A DNA stretch of 8,206 nt from an uncultured Eubacteriales bacterium. GTDB lineage: Bacteria > Bacillota_A > Clostridia > Christensenellales > Aristaeellaceae. The stretch covers positions 1 through 8,206 of the forward strand of contig CACYNZ010000165.1 in the NCBI GenBank assembly GCA_902775835.1, given 5' to 3'. The translations under genes were made by a program, and so were the position numbers. Shown here one piece after another: positions 1 to 6,813 of this stretch; the first letter of the stretch is position 1; the number at the start of each line of letters is the position of its first letter. The notes beneath the pieces are model-generated. The model worked only from the letters and a program-made list of their open reading frames with translations. It was not told the origin of the DNA and ran no database searches.

Positions 1-365
1 AACTTCTCATACTTCGGATAGCTTCCGGCTTCAATGCCGTGCAGCAGGTAATAGTCAAAGTAGCCTGCGCCGGTCTGTTCCAGCTGTTCCCGGAACACCC
101 GCTCCATGTCCTCCCGGGACTCAAAGAAGCCGTAGTGCAGCTTGGTGGCCAGCGTGAAGGAGGAACGCGGATACCGGGCGACCAGTGCTTCCCTGGCCAC
201 GCTCTGGCTGGCAAAGCCGTTGTACATGATGGCCGTGTCAAAATACGTAAACCCGTGTGCCATGAATTCGTCCACCATGGCCTTGACCTGTTCCACGTCC
301 ACATCCGAGGCCTTTCCGCCGGTGCGCACAGGCAGCCGCATCAGTCCAAATCCCAGTTTCTTCAT
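1..365 (-). CDS. Aldo/keto reductase, N-terminal part (runs off the left edge)
   Basis: The first 121 codons are visible on the minus strand, starting at the ATG at 365-363. The protein begins MKKLGFGLMRLP, the typical opening of the aldo/keto reductases related to the COG1453 group, which often carry a C-terminal 4Fe-4S ferredoxin domain. That C-terminus lies outside the window, so the iron-sulphur part is inference. The AKR catalytic tetrad is visible: D43 and Y48 in FDTAIMY, K75 in LATKL, and H109 in YYLLHG. The family carries out NAD(P)H-dependent reduction of carbonyl compounds on a TIM barrel in the cytoplasm; the substrate here is unknown. The start is supported by GGAGGG at 379-374, 8 nt upstream of the ATG. 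The gene diverges from the phosphoesterase gene at 542. No frameshift or stop is seen in the visible part. Confidence 0.9.
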   Translation of the reverse strand, partial: MKKLGFGLMRLPVRTGGKASDVDVEQVKAMVDEFMAHGFTYFDTAIMYNGFASQSVAREALVARYPRSSFTLATKLHYGFFESREDMERVFREQLEQTGAGYFDYYLLHGIEAGSYPKYEK

Positions 366-541
366 ATTCTCTTCCCTCCATGCGTGAGTTCTGGGAAAAT
401 CTTATCATAATTTACCCGCAGCATCCATGGTTTCCGCCGCATTTGCATGGCATAAATCTGCATTTTTCCGCTTTTCTTTTCCCCCTCTTCGGTGTACCAT
501 GCTGCATGAAGTGCCATACATCCCGTGAAAGGAGTCCTTCT
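366..541. other. Divergent intergenic region
   Basis: These 176 nt separate the divergent reductase and phosphoesterase genes and must hold both promoters. They are AT-richer than the flanking genes, notably around 396-413 and 450-480. On the minus strand, TATGAT (409-404) is a possible -10 for the reductase gene, but I find no good -35 at the right distance. On the plus strand CATAAT (406-411) overlaps it and also lacks a convincing -35. No coding sequence is supported here: the open frame continuing upstream from the phosphoesterase has no ribosome binding site. Confidence 0.5.
528..534 (+). promoter_or_regulatory. Ribosome binding site that sets the phosphoesterase start
   Basis: AAAGGAG lies 7 nt upstream of the ATG at 542. 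The reading frame is open back to 380, but no other in-frame start has such a site, and the protein family begins right at MHRFAVLSDTHG. The start is therefore 542. Confidence 0.85.
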
Positions 542-1189
542 ATGCACCGCTTTGCCGTTCTTTCCGATACCCATGGTCTGCTGCGTCCCGAAGCCGAAAA
601 GGCACTGGACGGATGCGAGGGCATCTTTCACGCCGGGGATGTGGGCAGACCGGAGATTCTTGAACGTCTGGGCAGGCACATGCCCGTCATTGCCGTGCGC
701 GGCAATGTGGACACGGAAGGCTTTGAAGATCTGAGTACGAAGTATGAAGGCACATTTGCCGGCCTCCGCGTGTTCATGACCCACAGGCCGTCGGACCTGC
801 CGGCAGATCTCACAGGCTATGACCTGGTGATCTGCGGGCATACGCACCGCTACCGCCTGGAACAGAACGGGGCACGCACCCTTCTCAATCCCGGCAGCTG
901 CGGGCCGAGACGCTTCCGGCTTCCCGTCACCATGGCCGTGGTGGAAACGGACGGCGGCAGCATGCACGTTGAGCGCATTTCCCTGCTGGAGGAATCCGGT
1001 GCGCCGGTGCAGACCGACATGCGCGCCCTGGTGGAGACGGTCATGCGCGATACACAGAAAGGCCGCAGTCCCGAGTGGATTGCGCGCCATGTGCACGCCG
1101 ACCCCGCGCTGATTGAACAGATCGCCCGGCTCTATGTCACGCATCCCGGCGTCACATCCGACGGTATTCTCACGAAAATGGGGCTTTGA
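542..1189 (+). CDS. YfcE/MJ0936-type metallophosphoesterase
   Basis: A 215-aa protein of the calcineurin-like phosphoesterase superfamily, YfcE/MJ0936 branch. These are small cytoplasmic enzymes with a two-metal centre that cleave phosphodiesters in vitro; the physiological substrate is generally unknown. All expected metal ligands are present: D9 and H11 (SDTHG), D33 (HAGDVG), N55 (RGNVD), H81 (MTHR), and H100 and H102 (CGHTH). The catalytic domain ends at about residue 160. A further 50 residues or so (about 165-215) form a mostly helical tail ending in a segment containing IARLYVTHPGV. It resembles tails I recall from other Bacillota proteins and looks helix-turn-helix-like; its role is unknown. 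The gene is followed 3 nt later by the patatin gene, so the two are probably co-transcribed. Stop codon TGA. Confidence 0.9.
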   Translation: MHRFAVLSDTHGLLRPEAEKALDGCEGIFHAGDVGRPEILERLGRHMPVIAVRGNVDTEGFEDLSTKYEGTFAGLRVFMTHRPSDLPADLTGYDLVICGHTHRYRLEQNGARTLLNPGSCGPRRFRLPVTMAVVETDGGSMHVERISLLEESGAPVQTDMRALVETVMRDTQKGRSPEWIARHVHADPALIEQIARLYVTHPGVTSDGILTKMGL

Positions 1190-1192
1190 ATT

Positions 1193-2053
1193 ATGAAAAC
1201 AGGACTCGTCATGGAAGGCGGCGCCATGCGCGGCATGTTCACCTGCGGCATCATTGACGTGCTCATGGAACAGAAGATCACCTTCGACGGTGCCGGCGGC
1301 ATTTCCGCCGGCGCGGTATTCGGCTGTAATTTCAAGTCCGGCCAGATCGGACGCCCGCTCCGCTACAACAAGACCTACGGTTCCGATCCCCGGTACTGCA
1401 GCCTGCGCTCCCTGATCACCACCGGCGATCTGTACGGCGCGGACTTCTGTTACCGTGAGCTCCCGGAGCATCTGGACGTGTTCGACCGGAAAGCATTCCG
1501 CGAGAATCCTATGCCCTTCTATGTAGGCGCCACAGACATGCATACGGGAAAGCCGGTGTATCACGCCTGCCTGGACGGCGGCGCCGAGGACATGCTCTGG
1601 ATGCGCGCGTCCGCGTCCATGCCCTTTGTCTCCCGGCCGGTACAGATCGGCGCACATTTGCTGCTCGACGGCGGCATGACAGAGCCCACCCCCTACTTTT
1701 ACATGGAATCCCTGGGCTATGACCGCTGTCTGGTCATTCTTACCCAGCCCCCGGAATACCGAAAGAAATCCTCCGTAAGCCCTGCCCTGATCCGGCTGAT
1801 GCTCCGCCGCTATCCCGAGGCCGCCCGGGCCATGATCGAGCGGCCCGATGCGTACAACCGGCATATCGCCGGAATCCGCCAGCGTGAAAAGGAAGGCCGG
1901 GTCATGGTGCTGTGCCCGCCCGCGCCCCTGAACATTGCCCGCACCGAGCACCAACCCGATGAACTGGACCGGGTATACCAGATTGGGCGCCGGCTTGCCC
2001 TTGAAAAGCTCACCGACATCCGCGCCTTTCTTGCGGCGGGCACCTGTCCCTGA
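1193..2053 (+). CDS. Patatin-like phospholipase (YjjU/RssA-type)
   Basis: A 286-aa patatin-family serine hydrolase, expected to release fatty acids from lipids with a Ser-Asp dyad. The sequence shows the oxyanion loop GGAMRG (residues 9-14), the nucleophile elbow GGISAG with S38, and the DGG motif with D159 (LLLDGGMTEP). The length and the pattern around PRYCSLRSLITTGDLYGADF fit the short bacterial branch, which has no added cyclic-nucleotide or membrane domain. No signal peptide or membrane segment is visible, so it is probably cytoplasmic or peripheral to the membrane. The start is 3 nt after the stop of the phosphoesterase gene, with only weak purine-rich sequence (GGGG, 1180-1183) ahead of it, which suggests translational coupling. 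The lipid substrate cannot be told from sequence. Confidence 0.9.
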   Translation: MKTGLVMEGGAMRGMFTCGIIDVLMEQKITFDGAGGISAGAVFGCNFKSGQIGRPLRYNKTYGSDPRYCSLRSLITTGDLYGADFCYRELPEHLDVFDRKAFRENPMPFYVGATDMHTGKPVYHACLDGGAEDMLWMRASASMPFVSRPVQIGAHLLLDGGMTEPTPYFYMESLGYDRCLVILTQPPEYRKKSSVSPALIRLMLRRYPEAARAMIERPDAYNRHIAGIRQREKEGRVMVLCPPAPLNIARTEHQPDELDRVYQIGRRLALEKLTDIRAFLAAGTCP

Positions 2054-2110
2054 ACGCAAAGAATCCCTGCAAAGCCGTTTGCATGACTCTGCAGGGATTC
2101 TTTGCGTTTT
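2053..2110. terminator. Bidirectional terminator between convergent genes
   Basis: Arms 2053-2071 and 2090-2108 form a perfect 19-bp inverted repeat with an 18-nt loop. The left arm begins at the last base of the patatin stop codon. On the plus strand a short TTTT (2107-2110) follows the stem. The fucI stop on the minus strand is 8 nt beyond the hairpin, so it serves both genes. An alternative hairpin, TGCAAA (2068-2073) with TTTGCA (2078-2083) and loop GCCG, overlaps the upper left arm. Only one of the two can form fully at a time. Confidence 0.85.
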
Positions 2111-2118
2111 CAGTCTGT

Positions 2119-3900
2119 TCAGCCGTAGATCGGGCCGTAGTGCTTACAGGCCGCATAGTCCGCCGCCTGCCGGTCCTGCGTGCCGAAGGCTGCCCAGCAG
2201 TGGGGCCGGAACACCTTCGTCTCAGGCACATTGTGCATGGTCACAGGAATGCGCAGCATGGACGCCAGGGTGATCAGCTCCGCGCCTACATGTCCGTACA
2301 CGGTCACACCATGATTGGCGCTCCAGTTGGCCATCACGGAATACACGTCCCGGAAAGCACCCTCACCAGTCAGTCTCGGCGCGAACCAGGTAGTGGGCCA
2401 GGTGGGATCCGTGCGCTGGTCCAGGGCATTGTGCACTTCGTCCGGCAGCACCACCGTGGTGCCTTCCGCGATCTGCATCACCGGTCCGAGACCTTCCACA
2501 ATACTGATTCGCAGCATGGTCACCGGCACTTCTGCCTGGGTCCGGAAATGGGAGGAGAATCCGCCGCCGCGGAAATACTGATAGTCCGCCCGGCACCAGT
2601 CCGTCGCCTCGAGGCACGCGCGGATATCGCTTTCCGTCATGTCCCAGAAATGCTTGTGGCAGTGATTTCCGTTCTCGTCCACACAGGCCGCGGTTCCGTC
2701 CAGGGCCGTGGCACCGGAATTGATCAGATGAATGAAGCCGCCGCCGGCTTCGCCTGTCACTTCATACCCGGTCACGCGCTTCACGGCGTCCGGGCTCCAG
2801 TAGGTGCGCACATCATGGAAGCAGGGGGCTGTCTGGGAGACGAGGGTGGCGAGCATCATGGAAATGCCGTTGAGCGTATCGTTCTCCGTGGCGAAAGGCG
2901 TGGGCATCTTCGGTCCGTTCCAGTCAAACGTGGACGCCATGATCGCCTCGGTGAAGTCACCGTTGGGCAGCCAGTCCGTCCACTGCCGCTGGCCCTGGAA
3001 ACCGCCGACCACGGCATTCTTGCCCAGTGCTTCCTCATGCCAGCCCATTTCATCCAGCTTCGGATTCCCGTACAGGATATCCCGGACAATCAGGGACATC
3101 TTTGCGATGAACTCCCAGTCCTTGTCCGGCGGAACCACCTTGCTCCTGCGCACGATCTCAATGAAATCCTTGCCCGCGTTCTTGTCAAAACCCTCACGGC
3201 AGTTGGCATGGATCCACGCAAGCGCCTTCTCGTACTCCGCCGGATCATAGATGCCCAGCGTCATGCGGCGCAGGATCTCCGTCATGTCCACCCATTCGGC
3301 GCGGATGCCGAAGTACTTCTGCATCATGTTCGTATCGCAGTAGGCGCCCATGATACCCATGGCCACGCCGCCGATGTTCACATAGGACTTGTTCCGCATC
3401 CAGCCCACTGCCACAGCGCCCCTGGCAAAGAGCAGGATTTTTTCGCGCACGTCCTCGGGGACCTCCGTATCCGTCATGTCCTGCACATCATGGCCATAGA
3501 TGGAGAACGCAGGCAGGCCCTTCTGCGCATACGCCGCCAGTACGGCCGCGAGGTATACGGCTCCGGGGCGCTCGGTGCCGTTGAAGCCCCAGACAGCCTT
3601 GATGGTATGCGGATTCATGTCAAAGGTTTCCATGCCGTAGCACCAGCAGGGCGTCACGGTCAGTGTGGCCACCACATTCTAGGTGGAGAAATACTCTTCA
3701 CAGCGCGCCGCCTCGGCTCCGCCGCCAATGGTGCAGGGAGAAATGACCACCTGGACCTTCTCGCCGTCGGGATAGCGCAGGGTCTCCATGATCGCCTTGG
3801 CGCTTCTGGCCAGGCCCATGGTCTGCTCTTCCAGGCTCTCGCGCACGCCGCCCCAGCGTCCGTCAATGGTCGGCCGTATGCCGATTTTCGGATAGTTCAT
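2119..3900 (-). pseudogene. fucI: L-fucose isomerase, interrupted by an in-frame TAG codon
   Basis: The reading frame encodes 593 residues, close to the 591 of E. coli FucI, and matches it along its length. FucI isomerises L-fucose to L-fuculose (and D-arabinose to D-ribulose) with Mn2+ in the cytoplasm. Hallmarks include PKIGIRP at the N-terminus, [41 protein letters not shown] (E339), DVRTYWSP (D363) and ANHGV (H530). The last three fit the metal-binding Glu, Asp and His I recall at 337, 361 and 528 in E. coli. A TAG at 3681-3679 (codon 74) stops translation, with the frame unchanged on both sides. A GTG at 3675 could open a 518-aa product but has no ribosome binding site and would lose the first domain. 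The gene is monocistronic, with no fucK, fucA or fucP beside it. Whether the TAG is a real mutation or an error is open. Confidence 0.92.
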
Positions 3901-3906
3901 GTCCAT

Positions 3907-3913
3907 CCTCCTT
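3907..3913 (-). promoter_or_regulatory. Ribosome binding site that sets the fucI start
   Basis: AAGGAGG (minus strand, 3913-3907) directly abuts an ATG at 3906 and lies 6 nt before a second in-frame ATG at 3900. Spacing zero is not usable, so initiation should occur at 3900, giving [10 protein letters not shown] rather than [12 protein letters not shown]. Confidence 0.85.
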
Positions 3914-3934
3914 CAATCTCTGTTCAGCTGTCAT

Positions 3935-3958
3935 CCGGAAAGATCAGAAGCTTTCCGG
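3935..3958. repeat. 8-bp inverted repeat in the fucI 5' leader
   Basis: CCGGAAAG (3935-3942) and CTTTCCGG (3951-3958) are perfect complements with an 8-nt spacer. The repeat begins about 6 nt downstream of the predicted transcription start, so it could be a repressor operator or a leader hairpin. It has no U-tract and is not a terminator. Confidence 0.6.
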
Positions 3959-3970
3959 TCCGGTAGATTC

Positions 3971-3999
3971 ATTATCGGCGTTCCTGCACGGCATGTCAA
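3971..3999 (-). promoter_or_regulatory. fucI promoter
   Basis: On the minus strand, TTGACA (3999-3994) and GATAAT (3976-3971) are separated by 17 nt. This is a full consensus -35 and a five-of-six -10 for the housekeeping sigma factor. Transcription should begin near 3964, leaving a leader of about 60 nt before the ATG at 3900. Confidence 0.85.
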
Positions 4000-4016
4000 G
4001 ATTCCGCACGTCATGT
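3986..4016. repeat. Direct repeat around the fucI -35 box
   Basis: GCACGGCATGT (3986-3996) and GCACGTCATGT (4006-4016) match at 10 of 11 positions and are offset by 20 bp, about two helical turns. Each is preceded by TTCC (3981-3984 and 4002-4005). The first copy reaches into the -35 box and the second lies just upstream of it. This is the geometry of a regulator site, though no known operator is recognised. Confidence 0.5.
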
Positions 4017-4030
4017 TTCCGCGCCTGCGG

Positions 4031-4088
4031 GGAAAACACAGAAAGCTCCTGCCTTTTTCCGTCGGGCAGGAGCTCACCTGTTTTCTGT
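4031..4088 (-). terminator. Terminator of the three-gene operon
   Basis: On the minus strand, after the carboxylesterase stop, AGCTCCTGCC (4074-4065) and GGCAGGAGCT (4053-4044) form a 10-bp stem with an 11-nt loop. The T-rich stretch TTCTGTGTTTTC (4043-4032) follows. A-rich sequence ahead of the stem (4088-4079) can pair with that tail. This is a classical intrinsic terminator, and it insulates fucI from the upstream operon. Confidence 0.85.
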
Positions 4089-4105
4089 AAGTGCCGGTTC
4101 GATGA

Positions 4106-5830
4106 TCAGGTTTTTCCGCTTCCGGCATACATGGCATCCAGGATGTCCACCAGTTCCCTCCAGGGCGTTTCCTGGAGCCGGACTTCGTCGCCGAACTCCA
4201 TGACCTGCGTCAGTCCCGTGCCGGAGGGCCACTCCGGAAGACCTTCGCCGTTGGGATCCCCGGTGCGGATGAAGTTCACATAGTACTGCTTCATGATCCG
4301 GCTCAGCTCCCGGTCCCCCGCGTCAAACAGCCGGGAATCATCCGGAATATTGCCGTACAGATAGATTTCCTCCCCGCTGTGCCATGCGCCGAGCCGGCCG
4401 TTATCCTTGACAAAGTGATACATGTACGACGGCAGCCCGTCTGCCTGTGCCTGCCGCTCCCAGCATATATGCCCGTAGACAAACAGGATCACGCTGTCAA
4501 TATCGTTCCAGTTTGCCTTCGCCTCTGCGTCCGTAGATGCCGGGTACAGTTCCAGCACGCGGTCCGCATAGGGCGCGGGAAAGGCCGCGCGGATCTTCTG
4601 CTCATAGTTTTTCAGGGACGCACTGGAAAAAAGTGTAAACGGAGCGGCTTCCTCACGGTTGAACCCGTGCATGATGGCTTCCGCGTTCCCGCTTCCATGT
4701 TCATAGGTTTCCCAGGGTGTCTCCGTCAGCACATACCCGTCCACCGTCATATGATGGTGCGCGGAAAGCTCACCCACGATCTTTTCCGCGGGAATCGCGC
4801 GCAGTTCCTCCAGGCTGTCGGCATTCAGACGCGCCTTTGTCTCCTTCCCCGCCCTGAGCGCAGCTTCCATGCTCCGGAAGGAATGCGCAGGCCGCGGCGC
4901 GGTCACGGTGGAGCTCTCCCCCACCGCCCGGCGGAACAGTCCCTTGGCCAGCGGAGACGTGCACAGCGCCGTCACGCAGGCAGAGCCCGCGGACTCCCCG
5001 GCCAGGGTCACGTTCCCTGGGTCCCCGCCGAAGGCCGCGATATTCTCCTGCACCCATTTCAGAGCCAGGATCTGATCCAGGAGCCCGTAATTGCCTGTGG
5101 TCCCGTTGGGCGATTCCGCCGCCAGGGCTTCATCGGCGAAAAATCCGAAAACGCCCAGCCGGTATCCCATATTGACCACCACCACATTTTCCCGGGCAAG
5201 GCCTTCACCGCTGTAGTCGGCGAACCAGGGGTGTCCGGTCTGCAGCGAGCCCCCGTACACATACACGAGCACCGGCAGTTTACTCACGTTCCCGGCCGGC
5301 TTCCAGATATTCAGGTACAGAGAGTCCTCACTGGTCATGGCCCGCCAGTTGTCATCCAGGGAAATCTCATAGTCGTGATACCCGACAATCGAAGCCAGGG
5401 AGTCGTAGATGGGCAGATTCTGCGTCTGCATGGACATGGGCGCGAAATGATCCGCCTTCAGCACGCCCTCCCAGCTTTCGGCAGGTACGGGTTCCTTCCA
5501 TCTCAGGTCTCCCACCGGCGGCTCCGCGTACGGGATTCCGGCATAGACCTCCACTTTCCTGTCCGCCGTATACACGCCGGTGAGATCGCCCTGGCTCACA
5601 TGCACAATCCCTGTCTCCCCGCCGGACAAGTCCACGGCCGGCGCCGCCTTTTCCGGGGGCCAGGAAACCCACAAGACACAGTCGAGCACAAGAAGCAAGG
5701 CACACCAGGCAAGAAAATGTACGCCTTTCCCGGCCGTTTTCAGCACATGTGCGCGCACTGCGCAGAACCCGGCAAATACCACCGCGGCCAGCACCCAGCC
5801 CAGAATCGTATGCTTTCCGAGCTCAAGCAC
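4106..5830 (-). CDS. Type-B carboxylesterase (para-nitrobenzyl esterase type), membrane-anchored, 5' end frameshifted
   Basis: The open frame encodes 574 aa of the carboxylesterase type-B (alpha/beta hydrolase) family, which hydrolyses carboxylic esters. Visible are the family signature EDSLYLNIW (168-176), a YGGS oxyanion region (192-195), the nucleophile S280 in AGESAGS, a probable acid E393 or E394 in GFNREEA, and H484 in GAWHSGEE. Ahead of the enzyme domain are two membrane segments (about 9-29 and 38-57). The frame begins at a GTG (5830) with no ribosome binding site, whereas an ATG at 5915 in another frame sits 6 nt after the nitroreductase stop and encodes a further hydrophobic N-terminus. 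A single extra base near 5843 explains this. The repaired protein would be about 602 aa with three membrane segments and the enzyme domain outside the cell. It is the last gene of the operon. Natural substrate unknown. Confidence 0.88.
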   Translation of the reverse strand: MLELGKHTILGWVLAAVVFAGFCAVRAHVLKTAGKGVHFLAWCALLLVLDCVLWVSWPPEKAAPAVDLSGGETGIVHVSQGDLTGVYTADRKVEVYAGIPYAEPPVGDLRWKEPVPAESWEGVLKADHFAPMSMQTQNLPIYDSLASIVGYHDYEISLDDNWRAMTSEDSLYLNIWKPAGNVSKLPVLVYVYGGSLQTGHPWFADYSGEGLARENVVVVNMGYRLGVFGFFADEALAAESPNGTTGNYGLLDQILALKWVQENIAAFGGDPGNVTLAGESAGSACVTALCTSPLAKGLFRRAVGESSTVTAPRPAHSFRSMEAALRAGKETKARLNADSLEELRAIPAEKIVGELSAHHHMTVDGYVLTETPWETYEHGSGNAEAIMHGFNREEAAPFTLFSSASLKNYEQKIRAAFPAPYADRVLELYPASTDAEAKANWNDIDSVILFVYGHICWERQAQADGLPSYMYHFVKDNGRLGAWHSGEEIYLYGNIPDDSRLFDAGDRELSRIMKQYYVNFIRTGDPNGEGLPEWPSGTGLTQVMEFGDEVRLQETPWRELVDILDAMYAGSGKT

Positions 5831-5915
5831 GGCGGCACAGATCCAGTGCCAGCACGCCCAGAAGTACGCGCCACAGAATCTTTTCCGGCCTTCTGCCTGT
5901 TTTCACGGTTTCCAT
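5823..5915 (-). pseudogene. Detached 5' end of the carboxylesterase gene
   Basis: From the ATG at 5915-5913 this frame reads METVKTGRRPEKILWRVLLG followed by VLAL, then DLCRRA and a TGA at 5825-5823. The first 24 residues look like a cytoplasmic basic N-terminus and the first half of a membrane helix. Dropping one G of the GG at 5844-5843 continues it as ICAAVLELGKHTIL, directly into the carboxylesterase frame. The ATG is 6 nt after the nitroreductase stop, and GGGAG (5931-5927) lies 11 nt ahead of it. I therefore take it as the original start of the downstream gene rather than an independent small protein. Confidence 0.75.
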
Positions 5916-5921
5916 GCCCTG

Positions 5922-6743
5922 TCACGCTCCCGCCTCTGTTTCAAAGCTTGCGATATACACCGTGTCCTCCGGCGTATGCAGACCCGGGTCCGCCAGCATG
6001 AAAGCGGCCTTTCCGCCAGTCATGTTCACGCCGCGCACAAAATGGCACATGGCAATGCCCATGTCCACCTTCTGTATATCCCAGCCCTGCGCGTCGGTAA
6101 AGCCCCGGCTTTTCTTCTCATAGAAGTGCACCCGTTTTCCGTCCACAATGACGCGCCAGGGCTGCCTGTTGACCGCGGAAGGCGCCCATCTCACCATCTC
6201 CAGGGCGTCGCGCAGCGCTCCGGCCTTTTCCGGCGTGAGCGGACTCTCAAACGAGCGGTCAAAGCATATGGCAGAAAACGCCTCCCGGCTGTCTGCCCGG
6301 ATGCCCTTGCGCATCATGGTCTCCCGCACGGACATTTTCCTTGCGGGATAGCCCACCGGGCTCACGCAGGGCATGACATATCCCTCGCTGATGTCCATGG
6401 CCCTCTCGAAGGCCGCCCGGTCCATGGTGCCCGCAATCCATGTCGTGCCCAGGCCCATGCGCTCCGCTTCCAGCACCACCGTCTCAAAGGCATATCCGAA
6501 CGCCTCCTCCGCGTGCTCCACCCTGCGCATTCTGCCGGCAATGAACGTGTCCGCTCCGATGATCACCGGCGTGCTCAGACCGTCCCGGGACAGGCTCAGA
6601 AGCCGGAACTCAATGGGCAGCCCATAGGGATTTTCGGCGCTCTGCGCACACGCCATGAGCCTGTCCGCGTCTTCCTGACTCAGCGCCCGTCCGTCAAATG
6701 TACGCACGCTCCTGCGGTGCCGGACCAGTTCCATTTCATTCAT
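5922..6743 (-). CDS. Nitroreductase family protein (TM1586-type)
   Basis: A 273-aa flavoprotein of the nitroreductase superfamily, probably the TM1586 type in which two half-domains are joined in one chain. These proteins bind FMN and use NAD(P)H to reduce nitro compounds, quinones or related acceptors in the cytoplasm; the true substrate here is unknown. The sequence shows RRSVRTF (10-16), the usual N-terminal FMN-phosphate motif, and GLGTTWIAG (98-106). MPCVSPVGYPARK (124-136) and APSAVNRQPWRV (187-198), an FMN-contact segment, follow. The start at 6743 is supported by GGAGG (6755-6751), 7 nt upstream. Its TGA stop is 6 nt before the original carboxylesterase start, which indicates co-translation. 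The gene lies 70 nt downstream of the CE15-like hydrolase, with a hairpin between them. Confidence 0.88.
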   Translation of the reverse strand: MNEMELVRHRRSVRTFDGRALSQEDADRLMACAQSAENPYGLPIEFRLLSLSRDGLSTPVIIGADTFIAGRMRRVEHAEEAFGYAFETVVLEAERMGLGTTWIAGTMDRAAFERAMDISEGYVMPCVSPVGYPARKMSVRETMMRKGIRADSREAFSAICFDRSFESPLTPEKAGALRDALEMVRWAPSAVNRQPWRVIVDGKRVHFYEKKSRGFTDAQGWDIQKVDMGIAMCHFVRGVNMTGGKAAFMLADPGLHTPEDTVYIASFETEAGA

Positions 6744-6773
6744 GATCGATCCTCCGTTTCCCCGGCGTGCACA

Positions 6774-6799
6774 CGCCTCCCCGAAATCCCGGGGAGGCG
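6774..6799. repeat. Intergenic hairpin inside the operon
   Basis: CGCCTCCCCG (6774-6783) and CGGGGAGGCG (6790-6799) form a perfect, GC-only-ended 10-bp stem with a 6-nt loop, between the hydrolase stop (6814) and the nitroreductase ribosome binding site. No T-run follows on the minus strand, so it is unlikely to be a full intrinsic terminator. It may be an RNA-stability element or a partial attenuator. A second small inverted repeat, GCGTG/CACGC (6765-6776), overlaps its left arm. Confidence 0.7.
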
Positions 6800-6813
6800 C
6801 GCATGCCCGTCAT

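Noticed and set aside
362..2059. Long minus-strand open frame (565 aa) opposite the phosphoesterase and patatin genes
   Set aside because: It is antisense to two well-recognised genes. Its composition (rich in His, Gly, Ala and Arg) is typical of the mirror frame of GC-rich coding DNA, and no domain is recognisable.
3679..3681. TAG reassigned as a sense codon in this organism
   Set aside because: All six visible gene ends use TGA, which fits recoding, but only one in-frame TAG occurs in roughly 2,000 codons. A true reassignment would normally show more.
2083..3966. Long plus-strand open frame (627 aa) opposite fucI
   Set aside because: It is antisense to a highly conserved enzyme, rich in His, Arg and Gly with no recognisable domain, and its start lies inside the terminator hairpin.
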